NCBI RefSeq assembly: GCF_902463975.1
Contig: NZ_CABQHJ010000019.1
Location: forward strand, 1-53,463
DNA length: 53,463 nucleotides
DNA from: Phascolarctobacterium_A sp902463975
GTDB lineage: Bacteria; Bacillota; Negativicutes; Acidaminococcales; Acidaminococcaceae
Direction of reading: 5' to 3'
A model generated the notes under the pieces. That model saw only the letters and a program-made list of their open reading frames with translations. It did no database searches and was not told the origin of the DNA. Position numbers and translations under genes: made by a program. Positions 24,612-33,334 of this stretch are shown in pieces; positions within the stretch are counted from its first letter, which is position 1; each line of letters starts with the position of its first letter.

Positions 24612-25094
24612 TTGGGTAAAAACCTGAGCTTCGTGCTAAATAATCTGGAAGATTTAGTTGCTGCATTTTTCATCAGCATCACCACTATTCTTGTTGTCAT
24701 CAATATTGTTCTGCGTTACGTTTTTAACTCCGGCCTGGTTTGGTCCGAAGAGGTTGCTACCGGCTGCTTTGTCTGGTCGGTATTCATTGGCGCTGTCGCT
24801 GTATTCAAGCATCGCGGTCACGTTGGCGTTGATATTATCGTTAAAAAAATGCCCCAGGCTATGCAGAAGGCTGTTGGCCTGATTACCGATATTATTCTTG
24901 TAGCGCTTAATGGCTACATGTCTTATCTTTCTGTTATCTATATTTCCAAATCCTATACGAAAATGACCCCGGTACTGGGTATTTCTTCCGTTTATATCAG
25001 TGCATCTGTACTGATTGCGTTTGTACTCATGACCGCGTATTCTATTAAATTTGTCTGGCAGGATGTTGCCGGTTCCGGAAAGGAGGAAAAATAA
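24612..25094 (+). CDS. dctQ: TRAP transporter small membrane subunit (DctQ)
   Basis: 160 residues with four membrane segments and the family pattern VWSEEVATGCFVWSVFIG. The start is TTG at 24612, eight bases after GGAGG. An in-frame TTG at 24576 lies right behind the hairpin and has no SD. The stop overlaps the dctM start. Confidence 0.88.
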   Translation: MGKNLSFVLNNLEDLVAAFFISITTILVVINIVLRYVFNSGLVWSEEVATGCFVWSVFIGAVAVFKHRGHVGVDIIVKKMPQAMQKAVGLITDIILVALNGYMSYLSVIYISKSYTKMTPVLGISSVYISASVLIAFVLMTAYSIKFVWQDVAGSGKEEK

Positions 25095-26371
25095 TGGCTT
25101 ATTTGCCCGTCATCATTGTCTTTGTCCTTTATTTTTCCAGTATTCCTATCGCTTATGCGCTGTTCGGTGCAACGATTTCCTACTTTACCTTCCTGGATGC
25201 GACTTCTCCTGCACATTTGGTATTCCAACGCATTATTACCAGCACGCAGTCCTTCCCGCTGCTGGCAATTCCCTTCTTTATTATGGCAGGCTCCATCATG
25301 AACTATGCCGGTATCAGCGATAAGCTGATGAAATTTACCGACGTACTCATGGGTCATATGACCGGTGGTCTGGCTCAGGTTAACGTACTGCTCAGCCTGC
25401 TGATGGGCGGCGTGTCCGGCAGTGCTAACGCTGACGCTGCTATGCAGAGTAAAATGCTTGTTCCGGAAATGGAAAAGCGCGGTTACGGCAGAGCCTTTAG
25501 TGCTGCGGTAACAGCTGCGTCCTCCGCAAGTACGCCTGTTATTCCTCCCGGAATTAACCTGATTATTTATGCACTGATTGCCAGCGTATCCGTAACCAAA
25601 ATGTTTATGGCAGGCTATGTTCCCGGCATTCTCATGGCAGTATCTATGATGATTGTTGTTGCTATTGTTTCCAAGAAGCGTGGCTACAAGCCATCTCGTG
25701 AAAAGGCTGCCACCTTTGGTGAAATTATGACTCAGCTCAAGGAATCTATCTGGGCGCTGCTGTTCCCCTTCGGTATTATCGCCGGCCTGCGCATGGGTAT
25801 GTTCACTCCGTCCGAGGCGGGTGCTGTAGCAGTAGTATACTGCATCCTGGTAGGTGCCTTTATCTACAAGGAGCTGAAGTGGGAATATGCCTGGCCGATT
25901 ATGAAGGAAACTATTTACGGTACCAGCTCCGTTGTACTGATTATCGTAGCAGCTTCTTTCTTTGGCTATTACCTGAACTGGGAGCGTATTCCGCAGCATA
26001 TCACCTCAGCAATGCTTGACTTTACCCGCAATCCGTACATGATGCTGATGCTGGTAAATATCCTGCTGCTGATTCTGGGCATGTTCCTGGAGGGTGGCGC
26101 TGCACTGATTATTCTGGCTCCGCTGCTGGTTCCTGTTGTAACTAAGCTGGGTGTAGACCCTGTACACTTCGGTATTATCTGTATTGTTAATATTATGATC
26201 GGCGGTCTGACGCCACCGTTCGGTTCGATGATGTTTACGGTTTGTGCGATAACGGAAACGCCGCTCGGCGAATTCTTCAAGGAAGTTTGGCCGTTTATCG
26301 TAGCGTTGTTAGTAGCACTTCTCATCGTTACTTATGTGCCGGGGTTGGTAATGTTCTTGCCTAATTTATAA
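25094..26371 (+). CDS. dctM: TRAP transporter large membrane subunit (DctM)
   Basis: 425 residues with about 12 membrane segments. Conserved features include FFIMAGSIMNYAGIS, GGVSGSANADAA and TPSEAGAVAVVY. It forms the sodium-driven permease with DctQ and takes up the ligand brought by DctP. The ATG shares a base with the dctQ stop, and SD AAAGGAGG lies within dctQ. A terminator follows. Confidence 0.95.
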   Translation: MAYLPVIIVFVLYFSSIPIAYALFGATISYFTFLDATSPAHLVFQRIITSTQSFPLLAIPFFIMAGSIMNYAGISDKLMKFTDVLMGHMTGGLAQVNVLLSLLMGGVSGSANADAAMQSKMLVPEMEKRGYGRAFSAAVTAASSASTPVIPPGINLIIYALIASVSVTKMFMAGYVPGILMAVSMMIVVAIVSKKRGYKPSREKAATFGEIMTQLKESIWALLFPFGIIAGLRMGMFTPSEAGAVAVVYCILVGAFIYKELKWEYAWPIMKETIYGTSSVVLIIVAASFFGYYLNWERIPQHITSAMLDFTRNPYMMLMLVNILLLILGMFLEGGAALIILAPLLVPVVTKLGVDPVHFGIICIVNIMIGGLTPPFGSMMFTVCAITETPLGEFFKEVWPFIVALLVALLIVTYVPGLVMFLPNL

Positions 26372-26438
26372 GAAGTGCGATAAGGCACCGTATACTTCAT
26401 CAGGATTCCCAATCACATATAATTAAATATGCTTTTTC

Positions 26439-26476
26439 AGGAGCTGCTACGAAAGTGGCGGCTCCTTATGTTTTGT
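26439..26476 (+). terminator. terminator of the TRAP operon
   Basis: AGGAGC with GCTCCT, extended by further pairs around GAAAGT, then TTATGTTTTG. Its arms resemble those of the hairpin at 24535. Confidence 0.65.
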
Positions 26477-26513
26477 GTTATACTTAAAAATATCAAGGAA
26501 AGGTCGTGAAAGC

Positions 26514-28016
26514 ATGAAAAATAAATATATCATGGCACTGGATTTGGGAACTACCAGCTGCCGCTGTATTTTATTTGACAAGCATGGAGAAATCTGCAGC
26601 GTAGCACAAAAGGAGTTTACGCAGTATTATCCGCAGGCAGGCTGGGTAGAGCACGATGCCGAGGAAATCTGGGCTACTCAGGTAGGCCTGATGTACGAGG
26701 CAATGAGCAAGCTGGATGTTACTCCGGCTGATATTGCCGGCATCGGTATTACGAATCAGCGCGAAACTACCGTAGTGTGGGACAAGAACACCGGTCGTCC
26801 TATCTGCAAGGCGATTGTCTGGCAGTGCCGTCGTACCGCGGAATATTGTGATCTGCTGAAAATCCGTGGCTATGCCAATATGTTCCGTGAAAAAACAGGT
26901 CTGGTTCTGGATGCTTATTTCTCCGGTACCAAGCTGCACTGGATTTTGGAAAACGTGCCTCATGCACGCGAGCGTGCGGAAGCAGGCCAGCTGCTGTTCG
27001 GTACTATCGACAGCTGGATTATCTGGAAGCTGACCGGCGGTAAGGTTCATGTTACGGATTATTCCAATGCTTCCCGTACATTGATGTTTAATATTCATAC
27101 TCTGCAGTGGGATGACGAAATCCTGACTGTTTTGGGCATTCCTCGCCAGATGCTGCCGGAGGTTAAGCCCTCCAGCTGCGTATACGGCTCCACCGATGCC
27201 AAGCTGTTTGAGGCATCTATTCCTATCGCCGGCGCTGCAGGCGATCAGCAATGTGCGCTGTTCGGTCAGACCTGCTTTGCACCCGGCGAAGCAAAAAATA
27301 CCTATGGCACGGGAGGTTTTATGCTGATGAATACCGGTGAAAAGCCTGTAGACAGCAAAAACGGCCTTGTTACAACTATCGCCTGGGGCGTAGACGGCAA
27401 GGTAGAATATGCGCTGGAAGGCTCTATTTTCGTTGCCGGCGCTGCTATCCAATGGCTGCGTGATGAGCTGGGCCTGATTCGCAATGCTGCCGAGTCCGAG
27501 GCTATGGCGAAATCTGTGCCTGATTCCAACGGCTGCTACATGGTGCCTGCTTTTGTAGGCCTGGGTGCACCGAATTGGAACCAGTATGCGCGCGGTGCGA
27601 TTGTCGGCCTGACGCGCGGTGTTAACCGTAATCATATTGTACGTGCAACGCTCGAAGCTATTGCCTATCAGGTGTACGATGTACTGAAGGCTATGGAAGA
27701 GGACAGCGGTATTAAGCTGAGCTCGCTGCAGGTTGATGGTGGTGCGTGCGCCAACAGCTTCCTGATGCAGACGCAGGCGGACATTATCAACGTTAAGGTA
27801 GAACGCCCGAGCTGCATTGAAACAACTGCTATGGGTGCTGCTTATCTTGCAGGCCTGGCAGTTGGCTATTGGGATGACAAGGAAATGATTAAGGGCAATC
27901 ACGTTATTGAGCAGACCTTTATGCCCGATATGGATGAAGAAAAGCGTAATCATCTGCTGCGCGGCTGGCACAGGGCGGTGCGTGCGTCCTGCATTAAGCT
28001 GCATCCGGAGGATTAA
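26514..28016 (+). CDS. glpK: glycerol kinase
   Basis: 500 residues, FGGY carbohydrate kinase family. The N-terminal phosphate loop DLGTTSCRCILFD, the substrate segment ITNQRETTVVW and the ATP-site region NTYGTGGFMLMNTG are typical of GlpK. It phosphorylates glycerol to glycerol-3-phosphate. The start at 26514 has a GGAAAGG about 10 bases upstream. An upstream in-frame ATG at 26475 lies in the terminator region. It has its own terminator and may have its own promoter. Confidence 0.93.
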   Translation: MKNKYIMALDLGTTSCRCILFDKHGEICSVAQKEFTQYYPQAGWVEHDAEEIWATQVGLMYEAMSKLDVTPADIAGIGITNQRETTVVWDKNTGRPICKAIVWQCRRTAEYCDLLKIRGYANMFREKTGLVLDAYFSGTKLHWILENVPHARERAEAGQLLFGTIDSWIIWKLTGGKVHVTDYSNASRTLMFNIHTLQWDDEILTVLGIPRQMLPEVKPSSCVYGSTDAKLFEASIPIAGAAGDQQCALFGQTCFAPGEAKNTYGTGGFMLMNTGEKPVDSKNGLVTTIAWGVDGKVEYALEGSIFVAGAAIQWLRDELGLIRNAAESEAMAKSVPDSNGCYMVPAFVGLGAPNWNQYARGAIVGLTRGVNRNHIVRATLEAIAYQVYDVLKAMEEDSGIKLSSLQVDGGACANSFLMQTQADIINVKVERPSCIETTAMGAAYLAGLAVGYWDDKEMIKGNHVIEQTFMPDMDEEKRNHLLRGWHRAVRASCIKLHPED

Positions 28017-28036
28017 GCTAAATATAAAAATACAGC

Positions 28037-28081
28037 AAAAAAGCCTTGCAGTTTGGACTTACTGCAAGGCTTTTCTGTTTT
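28037..28081 (+). terminator. terminator after glpK
   Basis: A 13-bp stem (AAAAGCCTTGCAG with CTGCAAGGCTTTT) and tail CTGTTTTT. Confidence 0.88.
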
Positions 28082-28130
28082 TGATGAGTTGAGTGTTTGT
28101 TCGCCGGCTTTAGGGGATGCCGGCTGATAA

Positions 28131-28166
28131 GGAGTATTATAGGAGTATTATAAAAAGAGTATTATA
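28131..28166. repeat. three short direct repeats
   Basis: GGAGTATTATA at 28131 and 28142 and AGAGTATTATA at 28156. They lie between two convergent genes and have no obvious role. Confidence 0.6.
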
Positions 28167-28215
28167 GGGGTGTGATATATAAAAGCATTAAGCTTTTAGC
28201 TGAGTTAGGGGTGTT

Positions 28216-29004
28216 TTAGGATTGTTTTTCGATATCGCCGAAGTAGAAGTTGATGAGTTTTTTGTATTCACCGCTCTTTTTATAGTCGCTCAAAGCAACG
28301 TTGAATTTTTTAATCAGCTCTTCATTACCTTTTTCAGCATAGACAACAAGATCATCCTGGCGTTCGGAATGGCCTACAACCTGCAGGCAATTGTCGTCAT
28401 CGGTGTGAGTCATATAGAAAGCAGTAGTGAGGTTACCGCAGATAGCGTAGTCAGCTTCGCCGGTTTCTACTGCATGTAAAGCACTGGCGTTTTCCGGATA
28501 TTCAACAATGATGCTGCCGGGGAAGGATTTTGCTACGCGTACAGCAGAAGCACCTTTTTTGATGGCAACCTTACGGCCGTTCATGCTGTCGATATCTGCT
28601 TTGAGGTTGCTGCCTTTTTTGGCAACGATAGAGAAAGCAGCTTTGGCATAGGAATCACTTGCAGCATAATCGATGGTACGTGCTTTGGTTTTACTGAAGT
28701 TGTTCATGGCGATATCATATTTTTTATGATTCAGGCCGGGCAGAAGCTCGTCGAACGGGGTGTTAATAAATTCAACTCTGTCATAACCCATTTTTTTGGC
28801 CACATCGTTGATTAAATCGATATCAAAGCCGGTAAATTTGTTTTGCTCCTTGAGATAAAGCTCAAAGGGCGGAGAAGCAGGTGATGTTGCTACACGCAGT
28901 ACCTTGTCGGAAGCGGGTGCTTGCGCTGCTTGTTTGTCGCTGCCGCAGCCGGCTGATAAAAGCAGGCACAGCATGCTGACAAGGATAAATAACATCTTTT
29001 TCAT
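28216..29004 (-). CDS. orphan ABC-type solute-binding lipoprotein, family 3
   Basis: 262 residues. Lipobox SAGC (Cys20) anchors it. The family 3 pattern includes GFDIDLINDVAKKMG, IAMNNFSKTKARTIDYA and a C-terminal DLVVYAEKGN. This family mostly binds amino acids. No permease or ATPase gene is nearby, so it must share another transporter or act in sensing. Its promoter carries a metal-type palindrome (29047-29062) at the start point, which is unusual for an amino acid receptor. Confidence 0.85.
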   Translation of the reverse strand: MKKMLFILVSMLCLLLSAGCGSDKQAAQAPASDKVLRVATSPASPPFELYLKEQNKFTGFDIDLINDVAKKMGYDRVEFINTPFDELLPGLNHKKYDIAMNNFSKTKARTIDYAASDSYAKAAFSIVAKKGSNLKADIDSMNGRKVAIKKGASAVRVAKSFPGSIIVEYPENASALHAVETGEADYAICGNLTTAFYMTHTDDDNCLQVVGHSERQDDLVVYAEKGNEELIKKFNVALSDYKKSGEYKKLINFYFGDIEKQS

Positions 29005-29046
29005 TAGCAGATACCTCCAATATAATTTATTAAATTAACTACTCAT

Positions 29047-29103
29047 ATGAGCAGTTGCTCATTAGTTGCCTAAATTATATACCCCCTTTCTAGGGATTGT
29101 CAA
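29047..29103 (-). promoter_or_regulatory. promoter with ArsR/SmtB-like operator
   Basis: On the minus strand TTGACA (29098-29103), an 18-base spacer and TATAAT (29074-29079). Just downstream, over the start point, lies the perfect palindrome ATGAGCA-GT-TGCTCAT (29047-29062). Its TGA-N8-TCA core matches the known SmtB/CzrA type of operator. Confidence 0.7.
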
Positions 29104-29162
29104 GAGGGTATATCAAAAAATATTATTAAAAATTATTGTATATATAATTAAGAAGCGTTTGT

Positions 29163-30107
29163 TTAATTATGCAGATTGTGCGGACGTAAATCTGGCGGCA
29201 GCATAGTGCAGGCTTCGTGGCTGTCCTCGCTCAAAGGATTGACATGGACCATGCAATGCTTTACCAGCGGGAAGTTGGCTTCAACGGCTGTGTGCACCAT
29301 TTCAGCGATGTGATGTGCCTGCAGTAGGGTAAGGTTATCCTTGACGCTGATTTCAATATCAACATAAATACGGCTGCCGAAAAGACGGCTGTGCAGACTG
29401 TCGAGATGCTCTACGCCGGGAACGCGGGAAATAAGCTCTTCCATAGCGGTTGCTGTTTCCTCATCACAGCTGCGGTCAACCATCTTATCCATAGAATCCT
29501 TGAATACTTCGTAGGCAGCATATAAAATCATCACGCAGATAACTAAGCTGGCAATCGGGTCTAAAATAGGATAGCCCATGCGTGCGCCCAAAATACCGAT
29601 GAAAGCACCTACGGAGCTCATAGCGTCACTGCGGTGATGCCATGCTTCTGCCATCAGGGCGCCGGAATTGATTTTTTGTGCAGCGTTACGGGTGTACCAA
29701 AACATTGCTTCTTTGGCAACAATGGAAATAATTGCTGCCCACAGAGCAAGCTGTCCGGGGATTTCCAGCTCAGCCGGGTCACCTACAATTTTTTCGTAAC
29801 CGCTGTAGCCGATGAGCAGGGCAATAATCGTCAGGATTATTGCCAAAAGAATAGCGGCAATGCATTCAATACGTTCGTGACCGTAGGGATGCTCTTCATC
29901 CGAAGCCTTGTTGGAAAATTTTACGCCGGCCATAACAATGAGGGTACCGAAAACATCAGACGCGGAGTGGATACCGTCGGAAACCATGGCAGCGGATTGG
30001 GCGACGAAACCGGCAATCAGTTTACCAAGCGACAAGAGCAGATTACCGATAATACTGTTGATGGAAACAATCATAGCGATTCTTTCGGCATCGTTTTCAA
30101 ATTTCAT
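29163..30107 (-). CDS. cation diffusion facilitator (CzcD/FieF-type metal exporter)
   Basis: 314 residues. Six membrane segments with metal-site motifs SDGIHSASD (43-51) and HHRSDAMSS, a HPYGHER loop, and a C-terminal cytoplasmic domain ending in a His-rich tail. It exchanges divalent metal for protons. The start at 30107 has SD AGGAGG. An upstream in-frame extension would run through the riboswitch and is not real. The NiCo riboswitch just upstream marks it as a Co/Ni exporter. Confidence 0.92.
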   Translation of the reverse strand: MKFENDAERIAMIVSINSIIGNLLLSLGKLIAGFVAQSAAMVSDGIHSASDVFGTLIVMAGVKFSNKASDEEHPYGHERIECIAAILLAIILTIIALLIGYSGYEKIVGDPAELEIPGQLALWAAIISIVAKEAMFWYTRNAAQKINSGALMAEAWHHRSDAMSSVGAFIGILGARMGYPILDPIASLVICVMILYAAYEVFKDSMDKMVDRSCDEETATAMEELISRVPGVEHLDSLHSRLFGSRIYVDIEISVKDNLTLLQAHHIAEMVHTAVEANFPLVKHCMVHVNPLSEDSHEACTMLPPDLRPHNLHN

Positions 30108-30157
30108 AATAAAACCTCCTAAAGTGGTCTTTGCATTTTTGCAGGCCTTTTTACATA

Positions 30158-30201
30158 TAAAAAACGCCTGCGAGATAGTAGTTAACTGTCCCGCAGACGT
30201 T
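30158..30201 (-). terminator. riboswitch terminator before the metal exporter gene
   Basis: On the minus strand ACGTCTGCGGGA pairs with TCTCGCAGGCGT (two G-U pairs), followed by a run of T. The 5' arm is part of the aptamer, so metal binding should prevent termination. Confidence 0.8.
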
Positions 30202-30272
30202 GCGTCAAGGTCTGCTGCCCAAAGGGCCCGGCTGCAAAAACCCGGAAGAAGGTTTACCGCCTGATCAGTTTG
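30181..30272 (-). promoter_or_regulatory. NiCo (czcD) riboswitch
   Basis: On the minus strand the sequence shows ACTGATCAGG, then TGCAGCCGGGC, GGCAGCAGACC and TCTGCGGGACAGTT. These match the conserved blocks I recall for the four-way-junction NiCo riboswitch. AACT near the 5' end pairs with AGTT at the 3' end as P1. Known members bind Co2+ or Ni2+ and turn on metal exporters, fitting the CDF gene downstream. Confidence 0.85.
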
Positions 30273-30309
30273 TACTGTAGCTAAATTGCAGTGCAAAGAG
30301 ATTATCTGA

Positions 30310-30339
30310 ATTATAAGCGGTTAGCAAAGGCTTTGTCAA
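30310..30339 (-). promoter_or_regulatory. promoter of the NiCo riboswitch transcript
   Basis: On the minus strand TTGACA (30334-30339), an 18-base spacer and TATAAT (30310-30315). Confidence 0.8.
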
Positions 30340-30455
30340 GCAGTTTTTGTAAAATATTTTACAGTTCGCAGAGAAAAATTTCCTGCATAGAGATTAAGTG
30401 CTAACTTAAGCAGGAGGATACCTATGGCTAATCGATAAAGGCCATCAAGCAATTT

Positions 30456-31430
30456 TTACTCTTCGTCATCAAATTCCTTGATGGTGCCGTAGGCTACAAG
30501 AATGGTGCCCTTGGGAGATGCCAGTGCCGGGCAGACGTAAAGAATTACACCTGTCTGCTCTGCGTAATAGGTTGTCAGTGTGTTGCCGAAAACGTCGGTG
30601 ATGCGTCCCAAAACCTGGCCTTCCTCAACAAAGTCGCCGCTATGGATGTGGTGCAGCCAGCAGCCTGTTTCCAATGCTTCCAAATAAATAAGGTTTTCTA
30701 CATCACGCGGAGAGTGATGGCGTGGCTTTACAGGCAGGGAGAACATTTTCAGCTTACGCAGGATATTGCGGATATCGTCCTTATAGGCTTCGATATCCTC
30801 GTGCAGGCAGAGGCCGGCGCCGCCGCGTTCAATAAGGATAGAAGGCAGTCCGGTGCTGGCGGCGTAGTTATAGGCACCGCCTGTTGCCAACGAGCGTACC
30901 ATATATTCCATATCGAGTACGCGCGCTACAGAACGTGATTTCTTTTCTACTTCGGCAGTGGGCTGGCCGGGATAGTAAACGTAGGGATGCAGGCTTTCGT
31001 GGATATCACCGCTGTGCATGTCTACATAAAAATCAGCAATCGGGAAAAAGTTGTTGCTGATTAAATATGCAGTTTTATCGGCAAGCGTTCCCGTGGGATC
31101 GCCCGGGAAAACGCGGTTCAGGTTTTTGCCGTCTTCGGGCACAATCATTTCGCGGCGTGCCCAAAAGCCCTGGATATTGACAGGGTGCATCATAATCAGG
31201 CAGCCGGTAACGTGCTCGGGCTCAATATCACGGCCCAGCTCCATTGCTGCTGCGATACCGGGATATTCGCCGCCATGGATGCCTGCGGTAATAAGCAGTG
31301 TAGGGCCATCGTTTTCGCCGTTGATAATAGTCAGGGGGATTTTTACATTGGTGTCCGGTATGGGCAGATACGTGCGCAGTTTAGTGCCGCGTTCGATAGT
31401 CAGTCCGCATATATTTAGTGTTTCAGACAT
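30456..31430 (-). CDS. M14-type deacylase (succinylglutamate desuccinylase/aspartoacylase family)
   Basis: 324 residues. Zinc ligands are visible as His52 and Glu55 (GIHGGEYPG) and His139 (DMHSGD), with a likely catalytic Glu201 (ILIERGG). The C-terminal 80 residues form a beta-barrel-like domain. Family members hydrolyse N-acyl amino acids, but the exact substrate cannot be read from the sequence. SD AAAGGAG precedes the ATG on the minus strand. It is a single gene. The intergenic stretch 31431-31686, shared with the divergent MATE gene, is A/T-rich with no clear consensus promoter. Confidence 0.8.
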   Translation of the reverse strand: MSETLNICGLTIERGTKLRTYLPIPDTNVKIPLTIINGENDGPTLLITAGIHGGEYPGIAAAMELGRDIEPEHVTGCLIMMHPVNIQGFWARREMIVPEDGKNLNRVFPGDPTGTLADKTAYLISNNFFPIADFYVDMHSGDIHESLHPYVYYPGQPTAEVEKKSRSVARVLDMEYMVRSLATGGAYNYAASTGLPSILIERGGAGLCLHEDIEAYKDDIRNILRKLKMFSLPVKPRHHSPRDVENLIYLEALETGCWLHHIHSGDFVEEGQVLGRITDVFGNTLTTYYAEQTGVILYVCPALASPKGTILVAYGTIKEFDDEE

Positions 31431-31686
31431 GTGCTCACTCCTTTGATATATTTCTCATACTTTTTATAATAATTTTTCTATTAGCGTCAGCTAACTGAAG
31501 CCTAAAAAATTAAGCAATAGCGTATAAATTTTTCTTTTGCGAAGAATGGCAAATTTTCCGCAGAAATATTTTTGGCAATTGCTACTTTTTTTACTTGCAA
31601 TAAATTATAACATATGATAAGCTATTCACACAAGATGTTTTTTTAAAATAAAATTTAGTGCGAATAAACAAGGGGGGACAGATAGA

Positions 31687-32994
31687 GTGAACCTTCTGAC
31701 TGATAGGGAATACTTGGGACTGACAGTACCGTTTATGCTGTCGACAATGACACAGCCTTTGATGGGTGCGGTGAATACGGCAGTTATGGGACAGCTTCCG
31801 GACCCTAAATATATTGCAGCAGTTTCCCTTGGAGCTATTTTATTCAACAATTTATATTGGTTATTTGGTTTTTTACGTGTGAGTACTACCGGTTATGCGG
31901 CACAGGCCTTTGGCGCTGCCGATAAAAGACTGGGTATGCTCGCCTTTTTTAAGCCCTTGGTTCTGGCAATGCTGATAAGTGCCTGCTGCATCCTTTTCCA
32001 AAAACCGATTTTGGAACTGTATCTGGCTATGATTGGCGCTGCACCGGAGGTCAACGAGCTGTGCCGTGATTATTATTACATTCTTATCTGGGGGGCACCG
32101 CTGGTGTTGGGCAATTATGTGGCTTTGGGCTGGCTTATGGGGCAGACACGGGTGCGGGCGAGTGTGTTTATGCAGGTTTCCATGAATGTGCTGAACATGG
32201 CATTGAGTATCTGGTTTGTTTTTTTGCTGCATATGGATATTACGGGCGTGGCTTTTGCTACTTTGCTCAGCCAGCTTTACGGCGGTATCTTGAGCGTAGT
32301 ACTGATGTACTATTACGGTGATTTTGATTACAAGGCGTTGCCTTGGAGCGAGCTGCTGGACTGGCGTGAGTTTATCGGCATGTTGCAGGTGAATGTCAAC
32401 CTGATGATTCGTACTGCCTGCCTTCTGACTGTAAATAATATTATTGCGGCAGTCGGAGCTTCCTTTGGTACTGTGGTACTGGCAGCCAACGCTGTACTGC
32501 TGCAGCTCAAGGATATAATGAGCTACCTGATTGACGGCATGGCGAACGGCGCGGCGATTTTCAGCGGCCGTGCGGTAGGTGCGAAGAACGGTAAGCTGTT
32601 TGCCGCTACCATAAAAATGACCTTCAAATGGCTGGTAGTGCTGGCCGCTATTCTGATGCTCGGCTATCATCTGGGCAATGAATTTTTCATCCGCCTGTTT
32701 ACCAATATTGAAGAGGTTGTAGCAACGTCTATAACTTATAATATTTTCGTTTTGTTCTATCCTGTCTGCGCCGGTATCGGCATGGTGCTTTACGGAGTTT
32801 TCTGCGGAGCTACTCAAACCGCACCGGTACGCAACATGATGCTGATGGCACTCTTAGTATTTTACCTTTTGCAGTGGCAGCTGGTGCCGCTTTGGGGCAA
32901 CAGCGGACTGTGGCTGGCCTTGCTGGGCTTTATGCTGTCTCAGTCAATAATACTTTTATTCTATTTGTCTTCTTTGAGAAGAGAGTTTGCATAA
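31687..32994 (+). CDS. MATE-family multidrug/cation antiporter
   Basis: 435 residues with 12 hydrophobic segments. MATE features include TQPLMGAVNTAVMGQL near the start and STTGYAAQAFGA. It resembles the DinF branch. It would export cationic compounds using sodium or protons. The start is GTG at 31687, preceded by AAGGGGGG. A palindrome (GTAACAAATTTGTTGC, about 33007-33022) follows the stop without a T tract. Confidence 0.88.
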   Translation: MNLLTDREYLGLTVPFMLSTMTQPLMGAVNTAVMGQLPDPKYIAAVSLGAILFNNLYWLFGFLRVSTTGYAAQAFGAADKRLGMLAFFKPLVLAMLISACCILFQKPILELYLAMIGAAPEVNELCRDYYYILIWGAPLVLGNYVALGWLMGQTRVRASVFMQVSMNVLNMALSIWFVFLLHMDITGVAFATLLSQLYGGILSVVLMYYYGDFDYKALPWSELLDWREFIGMLQVNVNLMIRTACLLTVNNIIAAVGASFGTVVLAANAVLLQLKDIMSYLIDGMANGAAIFSGRAVGAKNGKLFAATIKMTFKWLVVLAAILMLGYHLGNEFFIRLFTNIEEVVATSITYNIFVLFYPVCAGIGMVLYGVFCGATQTAPVRNMMLMALLVFYLLQWQLVPLWGNSGLWLALLGFMLSQSIILLFYLSSLRREFA

Positions 32995-33017
32995 GCAACC
33001 CTTTTGTAACAAATTTG

Positions 33018-33046
33018 TTGCAAATAATGAGAATTCGTGCTATTAT
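33018..33046 (+). promoter_or_regulatory. promoter of cobalamin riboswitch 3
   Basis: TTGCAA (33018-33023), 17-base spacer, TATTAT (33041-33046). Confidence 0.65.
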
Positions 33047-33110
33047 AAATTTATAAGTGTTAGATTATTCTTTTTTGCCGATATAAAGACCTTTTACAAA
33101 TCTATACTCT

Positions 33111-33245
33111 TCTGAGGTGCCTGCCTATGCAGGTAATAATCGGAATACGGTGCAAATCCGTAGCGGTCAAGCCACTGTGATGCCGCAAGGCTAAGTCAGG
33201 TTGATTTCCTCAGTTGATATATTCCTGCTAGCGACGGAAATATAT
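33111..33245 (+). promoter_or_regulatory. cobalamin riboswitch 3 (upstream of an ABC importer)
   Basis: P1 is CTGAGG (33112-33117) with CCTCAG (33208-33213). The core reads ATACGGTGCAAATCCGTAGC, then GGTCAAGCCACTGTGATGCC and AAGTCAGG. A P13-like hairpin (ATATATTCC with GGAAATATAT, loop TGCTAGCGAC) follows. A terminator at 33278 lies just before the first gene, so cobalamin should switch the transporter off. Confidence 0.9.
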
Positions 33246-33277
33246 ATATGTTTACAATAGTGCACATTGTAAGTATG

Positions 33278-33317
33278 TACCTTTTCTGCGCTCTTTTGCA
33301 GGAAGGGTAATTTTTTT
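33278..33317 (+). terminator. riboswitch terminator before the ABC importer
   Basis: TACCTTTTCTGC pairs with GCAGGAAGGGTA (12 bp, two G-U), followed by ATTTTTTT. An earlier hairpin TTACAAT with ATTGTAA (about 33251-33272) may be the alternative structure. Confidence 0.85.
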
Positions 33318-33334
33318 GATGGAGATGATGTGCT

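Noticed and set aside
30424..30438. four-codon ORF (MANR) with AGGAGG upstream on the plus strand
   Set aside because: It lies between two minus-strand genes with no promoter or conserved context. Probably chance.
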